Positions 1 through 7,946 are shown, numbered from the stretch's first letter. The stretch: DNA of 21,083 bases from JBOGEB01 sp050743125 (GCA_050743125.1 JBOGEB010000062.1:1-21083), one strand, 5' to 3'. A program made the numbers and translations. Notes: generated by a model from the sequence alone, not told the origin.

Positions 1-35
1 CGTGCGCTCCCCTGGCCACAGGCGTTCCGGCTGGT

Positions 36-227
36 CTATCGGGTCAGGTCAGGCTGTCGCGGTACTGCAAGGCTATTGAAAAGAGCCCGTGGCACCGGGA
101 CCATCTCAAAATCGTCGCGACCCGTCGTGAGCTGTGCTGCCAGCTTCGGCGCAGCCCGTAACAGCTGGCCGTACTGTGTTATCCATTCCCGGACCAGGTC
201 CGCCGAGAGATCGTCAGTCAAGCGCAT
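36..227 (-). CDS. Small hypothetical protein, 63 aa
   Basis: I do not recognise a family. The frame encodes a soluble, mildly amphipathic protein without cysteines, transmembrane segments or a signal peptide; its middle has a short helix-like stretch (LVREWITQYGQLLRAAPKL) and it ends basic. I chose the ATG at 227 because an AGGGG lies 6 nt upstream; a TTG two codons further up (233) is also open. It sits about 160 nt downstream of the radical SAM gene on the same strand, so it may be the next gene of that operon or the first gene of another unit leaving the window. Coding status rests only on the ribosome binding site and orientation. Confidence 0.4.
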   Translation of the reverse strand: MRLTDDLSADLVREWITQYGQLLRAAPKLAAQLTTGRDDFEMVPVPRALFNSLAVPRQPDLTR

Positions 228-388
228 GTGCAACCCCTAACTGGATGCAGTTCCTGGACCCACTCGTTTTGTACTGCTCGCGCTGCCGGTCGTGGATGAC
301 CCTGTCTCCAGGCGCGATGTCGCCCCGGTGGGATGGTCATTGCGGACGAGGCTCGCCACGCAGCCAGATGGCTGTAGGCCGACCGGTG

Positions 389-1594
389 TTACATGTAATA
401 GTCATCTAGCTCCACGCCAACCTGAGGGCTTTGTCCCGACTTGCTTAACGAGTCAATCCACCAGTTTGCGGCGTTGGACAAGCACGCGACATTGCGACAT
501 TCATATCTGGCGTCGAACGTCCCCACATGGGCTCGCGTGCTCTCGAGTGTCGCCAAGAGTCGGGGGATCCCTGCAAAGGCGTCCGGGCCACCGAGCTGGT
601 CTTTGGAGTTGCCCCGATAGACGGGGCAACCGTAAAGGCCGGTCGGCGTCAGCACCTGGCGCAGAAAGTGCATGTAGCAGTTTTTCGGCTGGTTGCGGAG
701 GGGATCCTCCAAGTGCAGGCGGTTGTCCGAATCCAGCGCAGCCTTGCCCATGTTGAGGCTTTCCAGGACCGAGAAGGACTCGTCTTCATATTCGTTCGCC
801 TGGTCGAGCTGCGCATTGATTTCGGCGCGCAACCGCTCTCCTGCCTCCCCAGCGGGCCAGCGTATTGTTTCAGCACCATCGGAGTCACGCTGGAGCATGG
901 GCTTGAACGTTATATAGTCGAATCCGCTTTCCTTGGCCAACACCGTGGCCCGTGCCATCTCTGCTGTGTTCGTCATCAGCGGCACCAAGTTCGGTCCGGT
1001 AAGTCCAGGCCAGCTTACGATGTAAGAGAAACCCCAGCGAACCTCTGGGTTGATCTTCTTTGCCTCGGCGACCATCTCACAGATTCCATGGAGGGTAACC
1101 CCGCGAAGGGGTCGATGCATCGCGATAAACGTTTCCTCGGTCCCGGCGTCAAGGGACAGACGTATCCAATCGCCGGGCGTGAGCTGGTCCGCCACGGCCG
1201 CGAGGCGTGCCGGCCGGCCGCCGTTGCTCACGATGGCGCACTGCAAGTTGAGGAGCTTGATTGCTCTGACTATATTCACAAAATGAGGATAGACGGTGGG
1301 CTCTCCGCCGCCGATGAGGATGACGGAGCGCAGCCCTGCGAGGGACAGAGTGACGAGCGATTCCAGTAAGGTGTCTTGGCCGTGTGCCTCACCGGTATTG
1401 AGAATTTCAAAGTCGATACAGTGGTCACACTTGTAGTTGCATGCCGTGGTGACGTCCAGGTTTATGGAAACTGGGCCCGGGCCGTGGAAAGAAGAAGCTT
1501 GGGGATCGGCCATGGCGGACAGCACTTCTTCGACGTGCCTCACGACGCTCGGCTGCTGCAGCTTTCCCACAAAGTCGTGGATGCGGTTAACCAT
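389..1594 (-). CDS. Radical SAM enzyme with SPASM/twitch-type C-terminal cysteines
   Basis: Member of the radical SAM superfamily, 401 aa. The CxxxCxxC motif for the SAM-binding [4Fe-4S] cluster is Cys52, Cys56 and Cys59, GGGEP (SAM amino-group binding) is at 95-99, and a SLDAGT strand motif is at 147-152. Cys306, Cys323, Cys366 and Cys371 form a C-terminal set that fits a SPASM or twitch auxiliary cluster, as in enzymes acting on peptides or aminosugars. The substrate cannot be read from the sequence. The ATG lies 3 nt after the stop of the upstream Gfo/Idh gene with AGGA inside that gene's end, so the two are probably co-translated. With gmhA and hldE upstream, an oxidative, epimerising or dehydrating step on a sugar is a reasonable inference; peptide modification is the alternative, but no precursor gene is visible nearby. 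Confidence 0.85.
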   Translation of the reverse strand: MVNRIHDFVGKLQQPSVVRHVEEVLSAMADPQASSFHGPGPVSINLDVTTACNYKCDHCIDFEILNTGEAHGQDTLLESLVTLSLAGLRSVILIGGGEPTVYPHFVNIVRAIKLLNLQCAIVSNGGRPARLAAVADQLTPGDWIRLSLDAGTEETFIAMHRPLRGVTLHGICEMVAEAKKINPEVRWGFSYIVSWPGLTGPNLVPLMTNTAEMARATVLAKESGFDYITFKPMLQRDSDGAETIRWPAGEAGERLRAEINAQLDQANEYEDESFSVLESLNMGKAALDSDNRLHLEDPLRNQPKNCYMHFLRQVLTPTGLYGCPVYRGNSKDQLGGPDAFAGIPRLLATLESTRAHVGTFDARYECRNVACLSNAANWWIDSLSKSGQSPQVGVELDDYYM

Positions 1595-1597
1595 TTT

Positions 1598-2581
1598 TCA
1601 TAGTCCTATCGGGTTTGTTTTCTGCTCGACCGACTGCTGCTCGACCATCCGCAGAATGTGGAGGTTCATCCGCTCAGTGTCGAATATGGATCGATTCCTT
1701 TCTCTCGTTCCATTCCGCATCGTGGCGAGAAAGTGGTCGACCGACTTGTCCAGAGGGTCCCGGATCCTGATGGTCCGGTGCGCGGCTCGAAGAAATATCC
1801 GATAGCCGTTCGAGATGGTGACGACACGGTCAGCTCTCAGGTCGTTGATTTCATAGGCTGCCGGCCGCGGCTGCAGGGGACAATAGCGAAACAAGTACGT
1901 AGCGTCCAGTGGGCCCCGGGCGCTGGAGCCCACGAAAGCAAGGTGGATGCCTTCGCCGTTTCGCATCCACGTGTACTCGACATTCCTTATCCTGGTGACC
2001 TCTGGCCTCAGCGCGAGCAGCAGGCTGTTGGCGTGAGGAAGGGCTTCGAGCAGCATTTCCAACCCCGTCACTGACGGAGCGAGCTCAACCCGGAGCCGAC
2101 GCGCCGTCGGCAGGCTTTCCAGTTGGTGCAGGCGCAGGAAATCCTCGACAGTGAAGGTCCACTGTGTGTTGAGGTGGAGAACGCAGCCCTTGGCCGCGAA
2201 GGCGGCGACCAGCTTGCCGGCAAGACGCAGGTCCGCACCGCTGCGTATCGCAAACAGCGGTTTTTCGCAGAAGACGTGCAGCCTGCGATCCAGCGCGATC
2301 TGCAGGTAGCGCAGGTGTGTCGCCAATGGCGAGCAGATAGCGACCGCGTCGATTGGCGCCTCGTACAGCATGCGCTCTGGCGGAAACCATGGCTCGCACC
2401 GCGCTCCGCCTGCGGTGAGAGCGGATGCAGCTGATGTGGCGCTTTTGTACGAGCTCGTCGCGACAGCGACCAGCTCGGCCCCGGCTCTGCGCAGGCTTGC
2501 TGCAACGAAGGGGCCAGTGCCATTGCGGGTTCTTCCTGCGCCGACGACCCCGATACGAGGATTGCTCTCAAGCTCTTCCAT
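1598..2581 (-). CDS. Gfo/Idh/MocA-family NAD(P)-dependent oxidoreductase
   Basis: The 327-aa protein opens with a Rossmann motif (IGVVGAG at 10-16) and carries the family's EKP motif (residues 106-108, within FCEKPLF) that places the catalytic lysine near the nicotinamide. Members oxidise or reduce sugars, inositols and related carbonyl compounds. The Rossmann glycine loop is unusual: GAGRTRNGTG has an insertion before the third glycine. The C-terminal half shows the expected alpha/beta fold only loosely, so substrate class is open. It is separated by 116 nt from hldE upstream and by 3 nt from the radical SAM gene downstream. The pair could carry out sequential redox changes on a heptose or heptosyl product; this is inference from gene order. 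Confidence 0.8.
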   Translation of the reverse strand: MEELESNPRIGVVGAGRTRNGTGPFVAASLRRAGAELVAVATSSYKSATSAASALTAGGARCEPWFPPERMLYEAPIDAVAICSPLATHLRYLQIALDRRLHVFCEKPLFAIRSGADLRLAGKLVAAFAAKGCVLHLNTQWTFTVEDFLRLHQLESLPTARRLRVELAPSVTGLEMLLEALPHANSLLLALRPEVTRIRNVEYTWMRNGEGIHLAFVGSSARGPLDATYLFRYCPLQPRPAAYEINDLRADRVVTISNGYRIFLRAAHRTIRIRDPLDKSVDHFLATMRNGTRERNRSIFDTERMNLHILRMVEQQSVEQKTNPIGL

Positions 2582-2697
2582 ACAACTGTGCCGGTCGCTA
2601 CTCGAAGCTCAACGATGACTATTCAGGCGCTTTGCGGTGGCAGACGGACTGCGCTGGTCGGTTGTGCGGTTTTCTCCATGGCTTAGGGGATCAATGG

Positions 2698-4113
2698 TTA
2701 CGGCTGATGGTCAAGCGACCCGCGGGTGCGTTTGGCGTGGAGCAGTCGTGTGCTGGAGTGGCCGGGGTGGTAGGGCAGCACGAGGCATTGCCCGCCCCAG
2801 GAGGCGAGCAGTGGCGCCTCGGGCAGGTCGGTGGCGGCGTAGTCACCGCCTTTGACCCAGATCTCGGGCCGTAGCCGGGCCAGCACCGCGTGGGGGCTGT
2901 CTTCGTCGAAGACTGCGACGGCATCGACGCAATCGAGTGCCTCCAGGACGGTCATTCGGTCGGCCAGGGAGTTCACCGGCCGGTCTGGCCCTTTGAGTCG
3001 GGTGACGGAGGCGTCGGAGTTGAGGCAGACGACGAGGCAGCCACCGAGTGCCCGGGCTGAGCGCAGCAGGTTGATGTGTCCGACATGGAGCAGGTCAAAG
3101 CAGCCGCCGGTGGCCACCACGGTGCCATTGGCTGCGCGGGTGGCGGCGATGACGTCCTCGGCGCGCCGCTCGGCGGGCGGGGCGGGGGGGTCCGGTGCCT
3201 CGGCTATCCGCAGCGCTGCGGCGCCGCCAGCAGCCACGTATTGGCTGGCCGCGCGTACGGCGGCGGTCACGGCCTCTGAAACCAGGGCGCCGCCGGCCAG
3301 AGCGGTGGCGGCGGTGGCGGCGAAGCAGTCCCCGGCACCGCACGAGTCGGTACCGGCAACGGGTACCGCGGGGGCGAGCAGGGACGCGCCCTGGCCGACG
3401 GACAGCAGCGCGCCGCGCGGCCCCAGGGTGACCGCGACAGCGGCGGCCCGCCAGCGGCGTACGAGTGCGTTCGCGCAACGCTCGGCGAGGGCTAACGCGC
3501 CGCGTTCGCCCGCGGCGGCCCCTCCGCTGGCGGCGGACTGCGTCACCCTCAGGGCCTCGTCCAGGTTCGGCGTGGCCAACCGCGCTCCTTCGACTGGGGC
3601 GGGCCCTTTCGGGTGCGGATCCCACACCAGCGGCGCTCGCCCGGCCCGACCGGCCAACAGCGCCCGTCGCAGCTCCGGATGGGCGGCGGTTCCGTAACCG
3701 TAGTCGGAGATCAGTACCGCCTCGGCCGTGGCGAGGATCGCCCGCGCGCGGCTGGTGAGCCCGCCGATGACGCCACCGCCGAGGTCGAATCGGAGCAGAG
3801 GGTGCCCGCCGGCCCGCACCCGCACCTTCTGTGGCACGGAGCCGTCCAGCGGCAGCGCCACAACTTCGACGTGGGGCTCCAGCAGGGCGTGGAGCTGGCG
3901 GCTCGCGCTGTCGTCACCCAGGGGTGTGACCAGCACGACGTGGCCGCCGTACCGAGCGGCGATGTAGGCGGCGAGCCCGGCGCCACCGGGCCGCAGTTGC
4001 TCACGGGGGGAGTCCACGACCGGCACCGGCGCGTCCGGGCACAGCCGCTCGACGTGGCCCACCAGATCGCGGTCGAGCAATGCGTCCCCGACGACGACCA
4101 GCGGGCCGGTCAC
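2698..4113 (-). CDS. hldE: Bifunctional D-glycero-heptose-7-phosphate kinase / heptose-1-phosphate adenylyltransferase
   Basis: The 471-aa length and domain order match HldE (RfaE). The N-terminal PfkB/ribokinase domain (about 1-305) has the GAGD catalytic motif at 259-262 within GTDSCGAGDCFAAT and an N-terminal GGAG loop at 43-46. The C-terminal cytidylyltransferase-like domain (about 330-471) has the nucleotide-binding GGCFDLLHVGH with the HxGH signature at 343-346, KGGDY at 421-425 and PGHSST at 450-455. The kinase makes heptose 1,7-bisphosphate and the second domain makes ADP-heptose after a phosphatase (GmhB) step. Neither GmhB nor the epimerase HldD is visible in this window. The start codon overlaps the gmhA stop by 4 nt (ATGA), which predicts translational coupling. 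In a Gram-positive the sugar would go to a glycan or secondary metabolite rather than LPS. Confidence 0.93.
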   Translation of the reverse strand: MTGPLVVVGDALLDRDLVGHVERLCPDAPVPVVDSPREQLRPGGAGLAAYIAARYGGHVVLVTPLGDDSASRQLHALLEPHVEVVALPLDGSVPQKVRVRAGGHPLLRFDLGGGVIGGLTSRARAILATAEAVLISDYGYGTAAHPELRRALLAGRAGRAPLVWDPHPKGPAPVEGARLATPNLDEALRVTQSAASGGAAAGERGALALAERCANALVRRWRAAAVAVTLGPRGALLSVGQGASLLAPAVPVAGTDSCGAGDCFAATAATALAGGALVSEAVTAAVRAASQYVAAGGAAALRIAEAPDPPAPPAERRAEDVIAATRAANGTVVATGGCFDLLHVGHINLLRSARALGGCLVVCLNSDASVTRLKGPDRPVNSLADRMTVLEALDCVDAVAVFDEDSPHAVLARLRPEIWVKGGDYAATDLPEAPLLASWGGQCLVLPYHPGHSSTRLLHAKRTRGSLDHQP

Positions 4114-4742
4114 GTCGCCACCCCACGGAGCTGCGGTGCCGTCGCGGCCGGTTGGGCAGGTTCAGCGACGCCGAGGGCGATGTCCAGCGCGGCGCACACC
4201 AGGTGGACAACCACCTGGTGGACCTCCTGCACGGTGGCGTTGTCCGGAGCGTCCACGATGATCGTCTCGTCGACGAGATCGGCTAACGGGTTCGGGGCCC
4301 GGCCGGTCAGCGCCCAGGTGCGCAGGCCCAGGTCGCGACTGCACTGCGCTGCGGCGACAAGGTTGCGGCTCGACCCGCTGGTCGACAGGGCCAGCAACAC
4401 ATCCCCGGGCCGGCCGTGGGCGGCGACCTGGCGTGCGTAGACCTCTTCGAAGCCGTAATCGTTGCCGATCGCGGTGGTGCTCGAGGTTTCCGCGTGCAGG
4501 GCGATCGCCGACAGCGGACGGCGGTCGTAGCGGTAGCGGCCGACCAGCTCTGCGGTGAGATGCTGGGCCTGCGCGGCACTGCCGCCGTTCCCGGCCACCA
4601 GCAGCCGCGCTCCACCGTCCAGCCGCACCGCCAGCTCCCGGCCCCACCGGTTGGCGGTCTCCACCTGTGGACCGAACCGCTCCAAGGCAGCCACCAGCGC
4701 GCTCACGTGATCACGGCCGTACAACAGGACCCGATGCCCCAT
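4110..4742 (-). CDS. gmhA: Phosphoheptose (sedoheptulose 7-phosphate) isomerase, SIS domain
   Basis: The 210-aa SIS protein converts sedoheptulose 7-phosphate to D-glycero-heptose 7-phosphate. The phosphosugar-binding loop is AGNGGSA (50-56), followed by QHLTAEL with His61 and Glu65; a second loop LSTSGSS is at 119-125, and Gln172 and His180 follow. These four residues fall at the same numbers as the metal-binding and catalytic residues I recall for E. coli GmhA, which is strong family evidence. I chose the ATG at 4742 because two stacked GAGG ribosome binding sequences lie 5 and 10 nt upstream; the frame stays open another 55 codons but that extension is basic, low-complexity and lacks a site. 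The gene overlaps hldE by 4 nt, so the two are a coupled pair making ADP-heptose precursor. Confidence 0.93.
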   Translation of the reverse strand: MGHRVLLYGRDHVSALVAALERFGPQVETANRWGRELAVRLDGGARLLVAGNGGSAAQAQHLTAELVGRYRYDRRPLSAIALHAETSSTTAIGNDYGFEEVYARQVAAHGRPGDVLLALSTSGSSRNLVAAAQCSRDLGLRTWALTGRAPNPLADLVDETIIVDAPDNATVQEVHQVVVHLVCAALDIALGVAEPAQPAATAPQLRGVAT

Positions 4743-5090
4743 TACCACCTCACCTCTTCGGAGTGCACCCGAGCCCGGGACAGCCCCGCGCTGCACGTAC
4801 ACCGTGACGGCCTTCACAACCACCCGATTCCCCTGGCGGTGCGTCCCGCACGCTTGCCCACGTCGAGTGCGTCTTTGGCTCGTGGACGCAGGAACACTGC
4901 GCGTCAACCGGTGGACAAGGCGCGCTGCGCAGGAACGTTGTGCTACCTCGGTGGCCGCGGTGCTCGAAGGCCGCCGAGCGCTTCTCGAACGCGTTCGCAG
5001 GGCTTTGGAGGGCCGGGAGCCGATCCCACGAGGCGGCCGACACGCCGTCAGCGGCTGTGTGCGGTCTGGTGGTTTGGGTGGGCGCAGGCA
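4743..5090. other. Intergenic region upstream of gmhA
   Basis: This 348-nt stretch separates the stop of the prenyl synthase from the gmhA start, both on the minus strand. It should hold the gmhA-hldE promoter, but I find no convincing -35/-10 pair. Open frames here on either strand are arginine-rich and look like composition artefacts. No terminator hairpin with a T-run is seen after the prenyl synthase. Confidence 0.5.
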
Positions 5091-6107
5091 TCACAGCTCC
5101 CGGTCGGTGACGAACCGGGCGAGGTCGGCCAGCTCGCCCCGAGCCACAGGATCCAACTCCGGACCGTCGAGCTGACCCAGCGCCAACCCGAGCCGGCGCA
5201 CTGCCTCCGCCCGAGCCCACACCCGGCCGCCCGCGTCCTCGACCAGACCCGCCGCCAAGATCAGCTCGTCCTCGCCCAACACCTCCGGCCGGCGTATCAA
5301 CGCGCCCAGCCGCGCCGCCGCCGCCCCACCCGAACAAAGCGCCGCCACCACCGGCAACGAGCTTTTGTGCCGACGCAGGTCGTTGAAACACGGCTTGCCC
5401 GTCACCTCAGGCCGGCCCCAAATCCCCAACAAATCGTCGACCGCCTGGAACGCCACGCCCAGATGACGACCGAACGCGACCAGCCGGCCGACCACCGGCT
5501 CCGACGCGCCGCAAAGCGCCGCGCCGACCGCGGCCGACGCCCCCAACAGCGCCCCCGTCTTCGCCGCGCACATCGCGACGCACTCCGCAACCTCCACGTC
5601 GCCGCGCCGCTCGAACGCCAAGTCCTGCCCCTGCCCCGCGATCAACGACCCCGTCGCCTCGGCGAGCAGACCCAACGCCCGGCCCCGGTCCGGCGACCCC
5701 GACTCCACCAGCACCTGCTGGGCAAGCGCGAGCAACGCGTCGCCCGCCAAGACCGCCGGGCCGACCCCGAACACCGCCCACACGGTCGGACGGTGACGAC
5801 GCTGGAGGTCGGCGTCCATCACGTCGTCGTGGATCAACGAGAAGTTGTGGACCAACTCGACCGCGACCGCGCCGGGCACCGCGTCCACGGCCGCGCTCCC
5901 GCCCGTCCGGGCGCCCGCCAACGCCAACGCCGCCCGGAACGCCTTGCCGCCGTCCGCGACGGCCGGCCGGCCGTCCGCGTCCAACCACCCCAAATGGTAA
6001 CCAACGATCCGTGCGGTGCACGGCTGTAACCGCCCCACCGCGTCCCGCAACGCCGGGTCGACGACCGCGCGGGCGCGGGACAACACACTCGGCAACGTCA
6101 ACGTCAC
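5091..6107 (-). CDS. Trans-isoprenyl (polyprenyl) diphosphate synthase
   Basis: This 338-aa all-helical enzyme condenses allylic diphosphates with isopentenyl diphosphate. The first aspartate-rich motif DDVMD is at 94-98, following VHNFSLIH; the second is DDLLG at 224-228, in which the usual last aspartate is glycine, a variant I know from actinobacterial homologues. GKP (237-239) and the DLRRHKSSLPV stretch follow as expected. Phe89, at position -5 from the first motif, is the bulky residue that limits product length in type I geranylgeranyl diphosphate synthases, so a C20 or shorter product is likely. I chose the GTG at 6107 because GGGGAGG sits 7 nt upstream; an upstream in-frame start at 6143 lacks a site. 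Some relatives are encoded beside terpene cyclases or family 2 encapsulins; neither is seen here. Confidence 0.9.
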   Translation of the reverse strand: MTLTLPSVLSRARAVVDPALRDAVGRLQPCTARIVGYHLGWLDADGRPAVADGGKAFRAALALAGARTGGSAAVDAVPGAVAVELVHNFSLIHDDVMDADLQRRHRPTVWAVFGVGPAVLAGDALLALAQQVLVESGSPDRGRALGLLAEATGSLIAGQGQDLAFERRGDVEVAECVAMCAAKTGALLGASAAVGAALCGASEPVVGRLVAFGRHLGVAFQAVDDLLGIWGRPEVTGKPCFNDLRRHKSSLPVVAALCSGGAAAARLGALIRRPEVLGEDELILAAGLVEDAGGRVWARAEAVRRLGLALGQLDGPELDPVARGELADLARFVTDREL

Positions 6108-6153
6108 GCCATGACCTCCCCTACCGCCGGACTCAACCCACACAACCGCAACT

Positions 6154-6190
6154 CCCCACCCACACCCGACCCGCCCAACGCCCCCAACCC
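6154..6190 (-). promoter_or_regulatory. G-tract cluster (potential G-quadruplex) in the prenyl synthase leader
   Basis: On the minus (coding) strand this stretch holds seven runs of three or more G. Five of them, covering 6165-6190, are separated by loops of only 2, 1, 4 and 2 nt, which satisfies the canonical G3+N1-7 quadruplex pattern. It lies about 50-80 nt upstream of the GTG start, in the expected 5' untranslated leader. The surrounding 100 nt are also strongly strand-asymmetric (almost no G on the plus strand). A regulatory role is inference. Confidence 0.5.
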
Positions 6191-6248
6191 AACACCACCA
6201 CCAACGAACCCACCGTCATCGAGGGTGTGACTGCGCCCGTCTCGCAGG

Positions 6249-6352
6249 GCGCGGGTCGCGCCGTGTGCTGGTTGTCCTCGAGCGATCCGCAACGCCGCGA
6301 GGTGCGGATGCTTTGCGCACGAATGCCACGGGTTTTTCCGCGCGGACCACTA
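6249..6352 (+). repeat. 104-bp interspersed repeat, copy 1
   Basis: This segment recurs in inverted orientation at 17351-17454. The two copies are equal in length and match at 93 of 104 positions by my hand alignment. The first 54 and last 31 positions differ only once; ten of the eleven differences fall in a 19-nt central block. The right edge (GGACCACTA) directly abuts decayed gene sequence in both places. One frame is open through both copies on each strand, but I cannot assign a protein family. It may be a fragment of a mobile or miniature element. Confidence 0.7.
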
Positions 6353-6363
6353 ACCACCGGTCA

Positions 6364-6765
6364 GCCGCCAGAACGGCGCGACCGCAGGCCGAGCGCGCGG
6401 ACGGCTCCGGCCACCACCTGGTCGAGTTCTACAAGCGCCTAGACGGAGAGCCAGTCGAGCGGAAGGTGCGGTCCCCCTACTGCCTCGTCGCAGAAGGTGT
6501 CGAGGAGCGGGGCACACCCGTAGGTGGCCCCCAGGGGCCGGCGGGGTACAGGCGGGGAGGAGGTCCGGCAGGCTGGCGAAGTCGATGACGAACGCTGATC
6601 CCTGAGCGTAGATCACGACACCGCAGGTCGTTCGGGGCGTGTGCAGCAGCGCGATCCCGCCGGCGATGCCGCTGCGCGAGACGATGGCACGGACGTCGTC
6701 GGCCAGGTTCACCGACTTCCGAAACCCAGCCGCGAGGATGTGGTGATTTGTGGACGCTTGGCCAG
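6364..6765 (-). pseudogene. YjbQ/UPF0047-family protein remnant
   Basis: The 5' half reads like this family, with FRKSVNLADDVRAIVSRSGI followed by GGIALLHTPRTTCGVVI. In intact members the second stretch carries PHTT, whose histidine is part of the metal/active site; here it is PRTT. The C-terminal half is split over frames: RLAL is in the first frame and LVELDQVV, corresponding to the family's conserved end, is in another. A key residue change plus at least one frameshift argue for a dead gene. Its 3' end stops next to the 104-bp repeat. Boundaries are approximate. Confidence 0.6.
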
Positions 6766-7235
6766 TGCTCCGGGGCGTCGTTCGCATCTGCCAGTGGGCT
6801 CCCGCTGACATATCCGTCAACCTCCGTGCCAGAGCACCGAATGAGGCATCGTCATGAGACATCGTCCTTGGACCCTTGGAATGCGTCATTGTCACTTGTC
6901 GCTTCTGCTCCCTGCCAATCTCTCCATCGAGGACGATAGGGGTAAGCCCCGTGGGCTCACATCGTGCATATGGCGTATCTGTGCCCGGGGCTTGGGCTTA
7001 GCCTGGTTTCATTCAATTGGCACGTGGTGCCATTGATGACCGATACGTCCGTTTTGCTTGGATTTTGATCGGGCTCGGTGGTCTTGCCTGCTTCGGCGGC
7101 TGCGGGGGGACATCGGGTGGGGTGGAGCATCGACTTCATGAGGACGTCCCCCAGCTGATGTGGCAAGGTCCCACGAAGGGTCGGCTTGTCCGACTACGTG
7201 GATTGTTACGTCTTGCCACGGCTGGAGTGGTTCGC
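6766..7235. other. Gene-free stretch with two inverted repeats
   Basis: No convincing coding frame is present. Two hairpins can be drawn: AAGCCCCG (6944-6951) with CGGGGCTT (6986-6993) around a 34-nt loop, and a 9-bp stem with one bulge at 7014-7035 built from CAAT-GGCAC and GTGCC-ATTG. They may be remnants of terminators or insertion-sequence ends; nothing in the sequence decides this. Confidence 0.4.
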
Positions 7236-7480
7236 GATCCTTTTGGTGTGCTCAACGCGAGCAAGCTCGCATCGACCGCGGCGAGCGTGAAAGGCTGACG
7301 ACCGCCGAGCGCACCGGCTGCGCGAGCTGAAAGCCGAGAACACTCCGCTGTGGATGAGGCGTGGGCTGCTCAAATGATCGCCGGCCTTCTGGGTCAAGGA
7401 GACGTTGACATTGTGAGCCGCTACCGCCACATCGACGACCAGGGGGTCGCAGGATTCCCGGAGCGCCGGCCTGTCCATGC
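7236..7480 (+). mobile_element. IS3-family transposase remnant (orfA tail and orfB head)
   Basis: From 7262 one frame reads QARIDRGERERLTTAER. After a frameshift near 7315 another reads LRELKAENTPLWMRRGLLK, then a stop, then SPAFWVKET. This is the leucine-zipper tail typical of IS3-family OrfA. It is followed by VSRYRHIDDQGVAGFP from 7413, which resembles the start of OrfB. The rest of OrfB with its DDE catalytic core is absent, so the element is inactive. Frameshift, stop and truncation indicate old decay. Left and right ends are approximate and no terminal inverted repeats were found. Confidence 0.65.
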
Positions 7481-7796
7481 CGGAGCGCCGACGTCGATGG
7501 CCGGTCACCTGCGCGGAGCGCTAGAGATCCAAGCGGAAGCTTTGCTCGCCGTGAGGGGTCCGGAACCCCAGAGGGGACCTGGCCGCCCCGAAATCTCCGA
7601 GGGTGCGATCGCGCAAGGCGAAGCGCTCCGAGCGGGTCGCGCGACCGCACCCGCGCGGCGATCTTCTCCCCAAGGTTGTATTCCCGGTCGGCCACATGGC
7701 TCCGGTCGAGCGGGAGCAACAGCACTGGAACGAGCAACAGGCAACCAAGGCGGCGGAACATGAGGTCCTGCATACGGAGAAATTCCACAGCGCTTG
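7481..7796. other. Gene-free stretch upstream of the 41-aa ORF
   Basis: About 316 nt without a gene I can support. It should carry the promoter of the downstream small gene, but I see no clear -35/-10 pair. A long minus-strand frame (7252-7788) has a hydrophobic start but overlaps the insertion-sequence remnant and has low-complexity content, so I do not call it. Confidence 0.4.
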
Positions 7797-7815
7797 CTTG
7801 CGTGACCGCAAGGAG
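7797..7815 (+). promoter_or_regulatory. Hairpin overlapping a strong ribosome binding site
   Basis: CTTGCG (7797-7802) and CGCAAG (7807-7812) form a perfect 6-bp stem with a TGAC tetraloop. The ribosome binding sequence AAGGAG occupies 7810-7815, so its first three bases lie in the 3' arm. The ATG follows 5 nt later at 7821. Pairing would partly hide the site, which suggests tunable translation, but the stem is short and no experiment supports it. Confidence 0.45.
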
Positions 7816-7820
7816 AAAAA

Positions 7821-7946
7821 ATGAACGTTAGCGCAAACCTCGGGGTCGAGGAGCTCGCCGATTTCAGCCCCTCACCCGGCCTCTTCGCCGATCTCAGCAG
7901 CTTTGTGCAAGCCCTTTTGGCGATGCTCAGCGCTTTCCTGGGCTAG
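7821..7946 (+). CDS. Small peptide, 41 aa; candidate RiPP/bacteriocin precursor
   Basis: The ATG has one of the best ribosome binding sites in the window (AAGGAG, 5-nt spacer). The N-terminal part contains GVEELADFSPSPG, an acidic leader-like segment. Residues 21-41 (from LFADLSSF to LSAFLG) form a hydrophobic, amphipathic-looking helix rich in Leu, Ala and Phe, with no cysteine and a C-terminal glycine. The SPSPG stretch at 16-20 would suit a leader/core boundary. About 170 nt downstream on the same strand lies an M50 protease with a PqqD-like peptide-recognition domain, the typical partner of a leader-bearing peptide. I do not recognise the peptide family. The precursor role is inference from context; a membrane-active unmodified peptide or a small regulatory membrane protein are alternatives. 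Confidence 0.55.
   Translation: MNVSANLGVEELADFSPSPGLFADLSSFVQALLAMLSAFLG

Noticed and set aside
389..1594. Radical SAM enzyme as tailoring enzyme of the 41-aa peptide
   Set aside because: It is more than 6 kb away on the opposite strand, separated by decayed DNA, and coupled to sugar-type genes; possible only as action in trans.
4743..4907. 55-codon N-terminal extension of GmhA
   Set aside because: Basic, low-complexity sequence without a ribosome binding site; the ATG at 4742 has two and gives the family's length and residue numbering.
4416..6029. 537-codon plus-strand frame opposite gmhA and the prenyl synthase
   Set aside because: It is antisense to two genes with clear catalytic motifs, is Arg/Pro/Gln-rich and shows no family signature; a shadow of GC-biased codons.
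7252..7788. 178-codon minus-strand frame with a hydrophobic N-terminal stretch
   Set aside because: It runs antisense through the IS3 orfA/orfB remnant, has no ribosome binding site that I can see and no recognisable domain.
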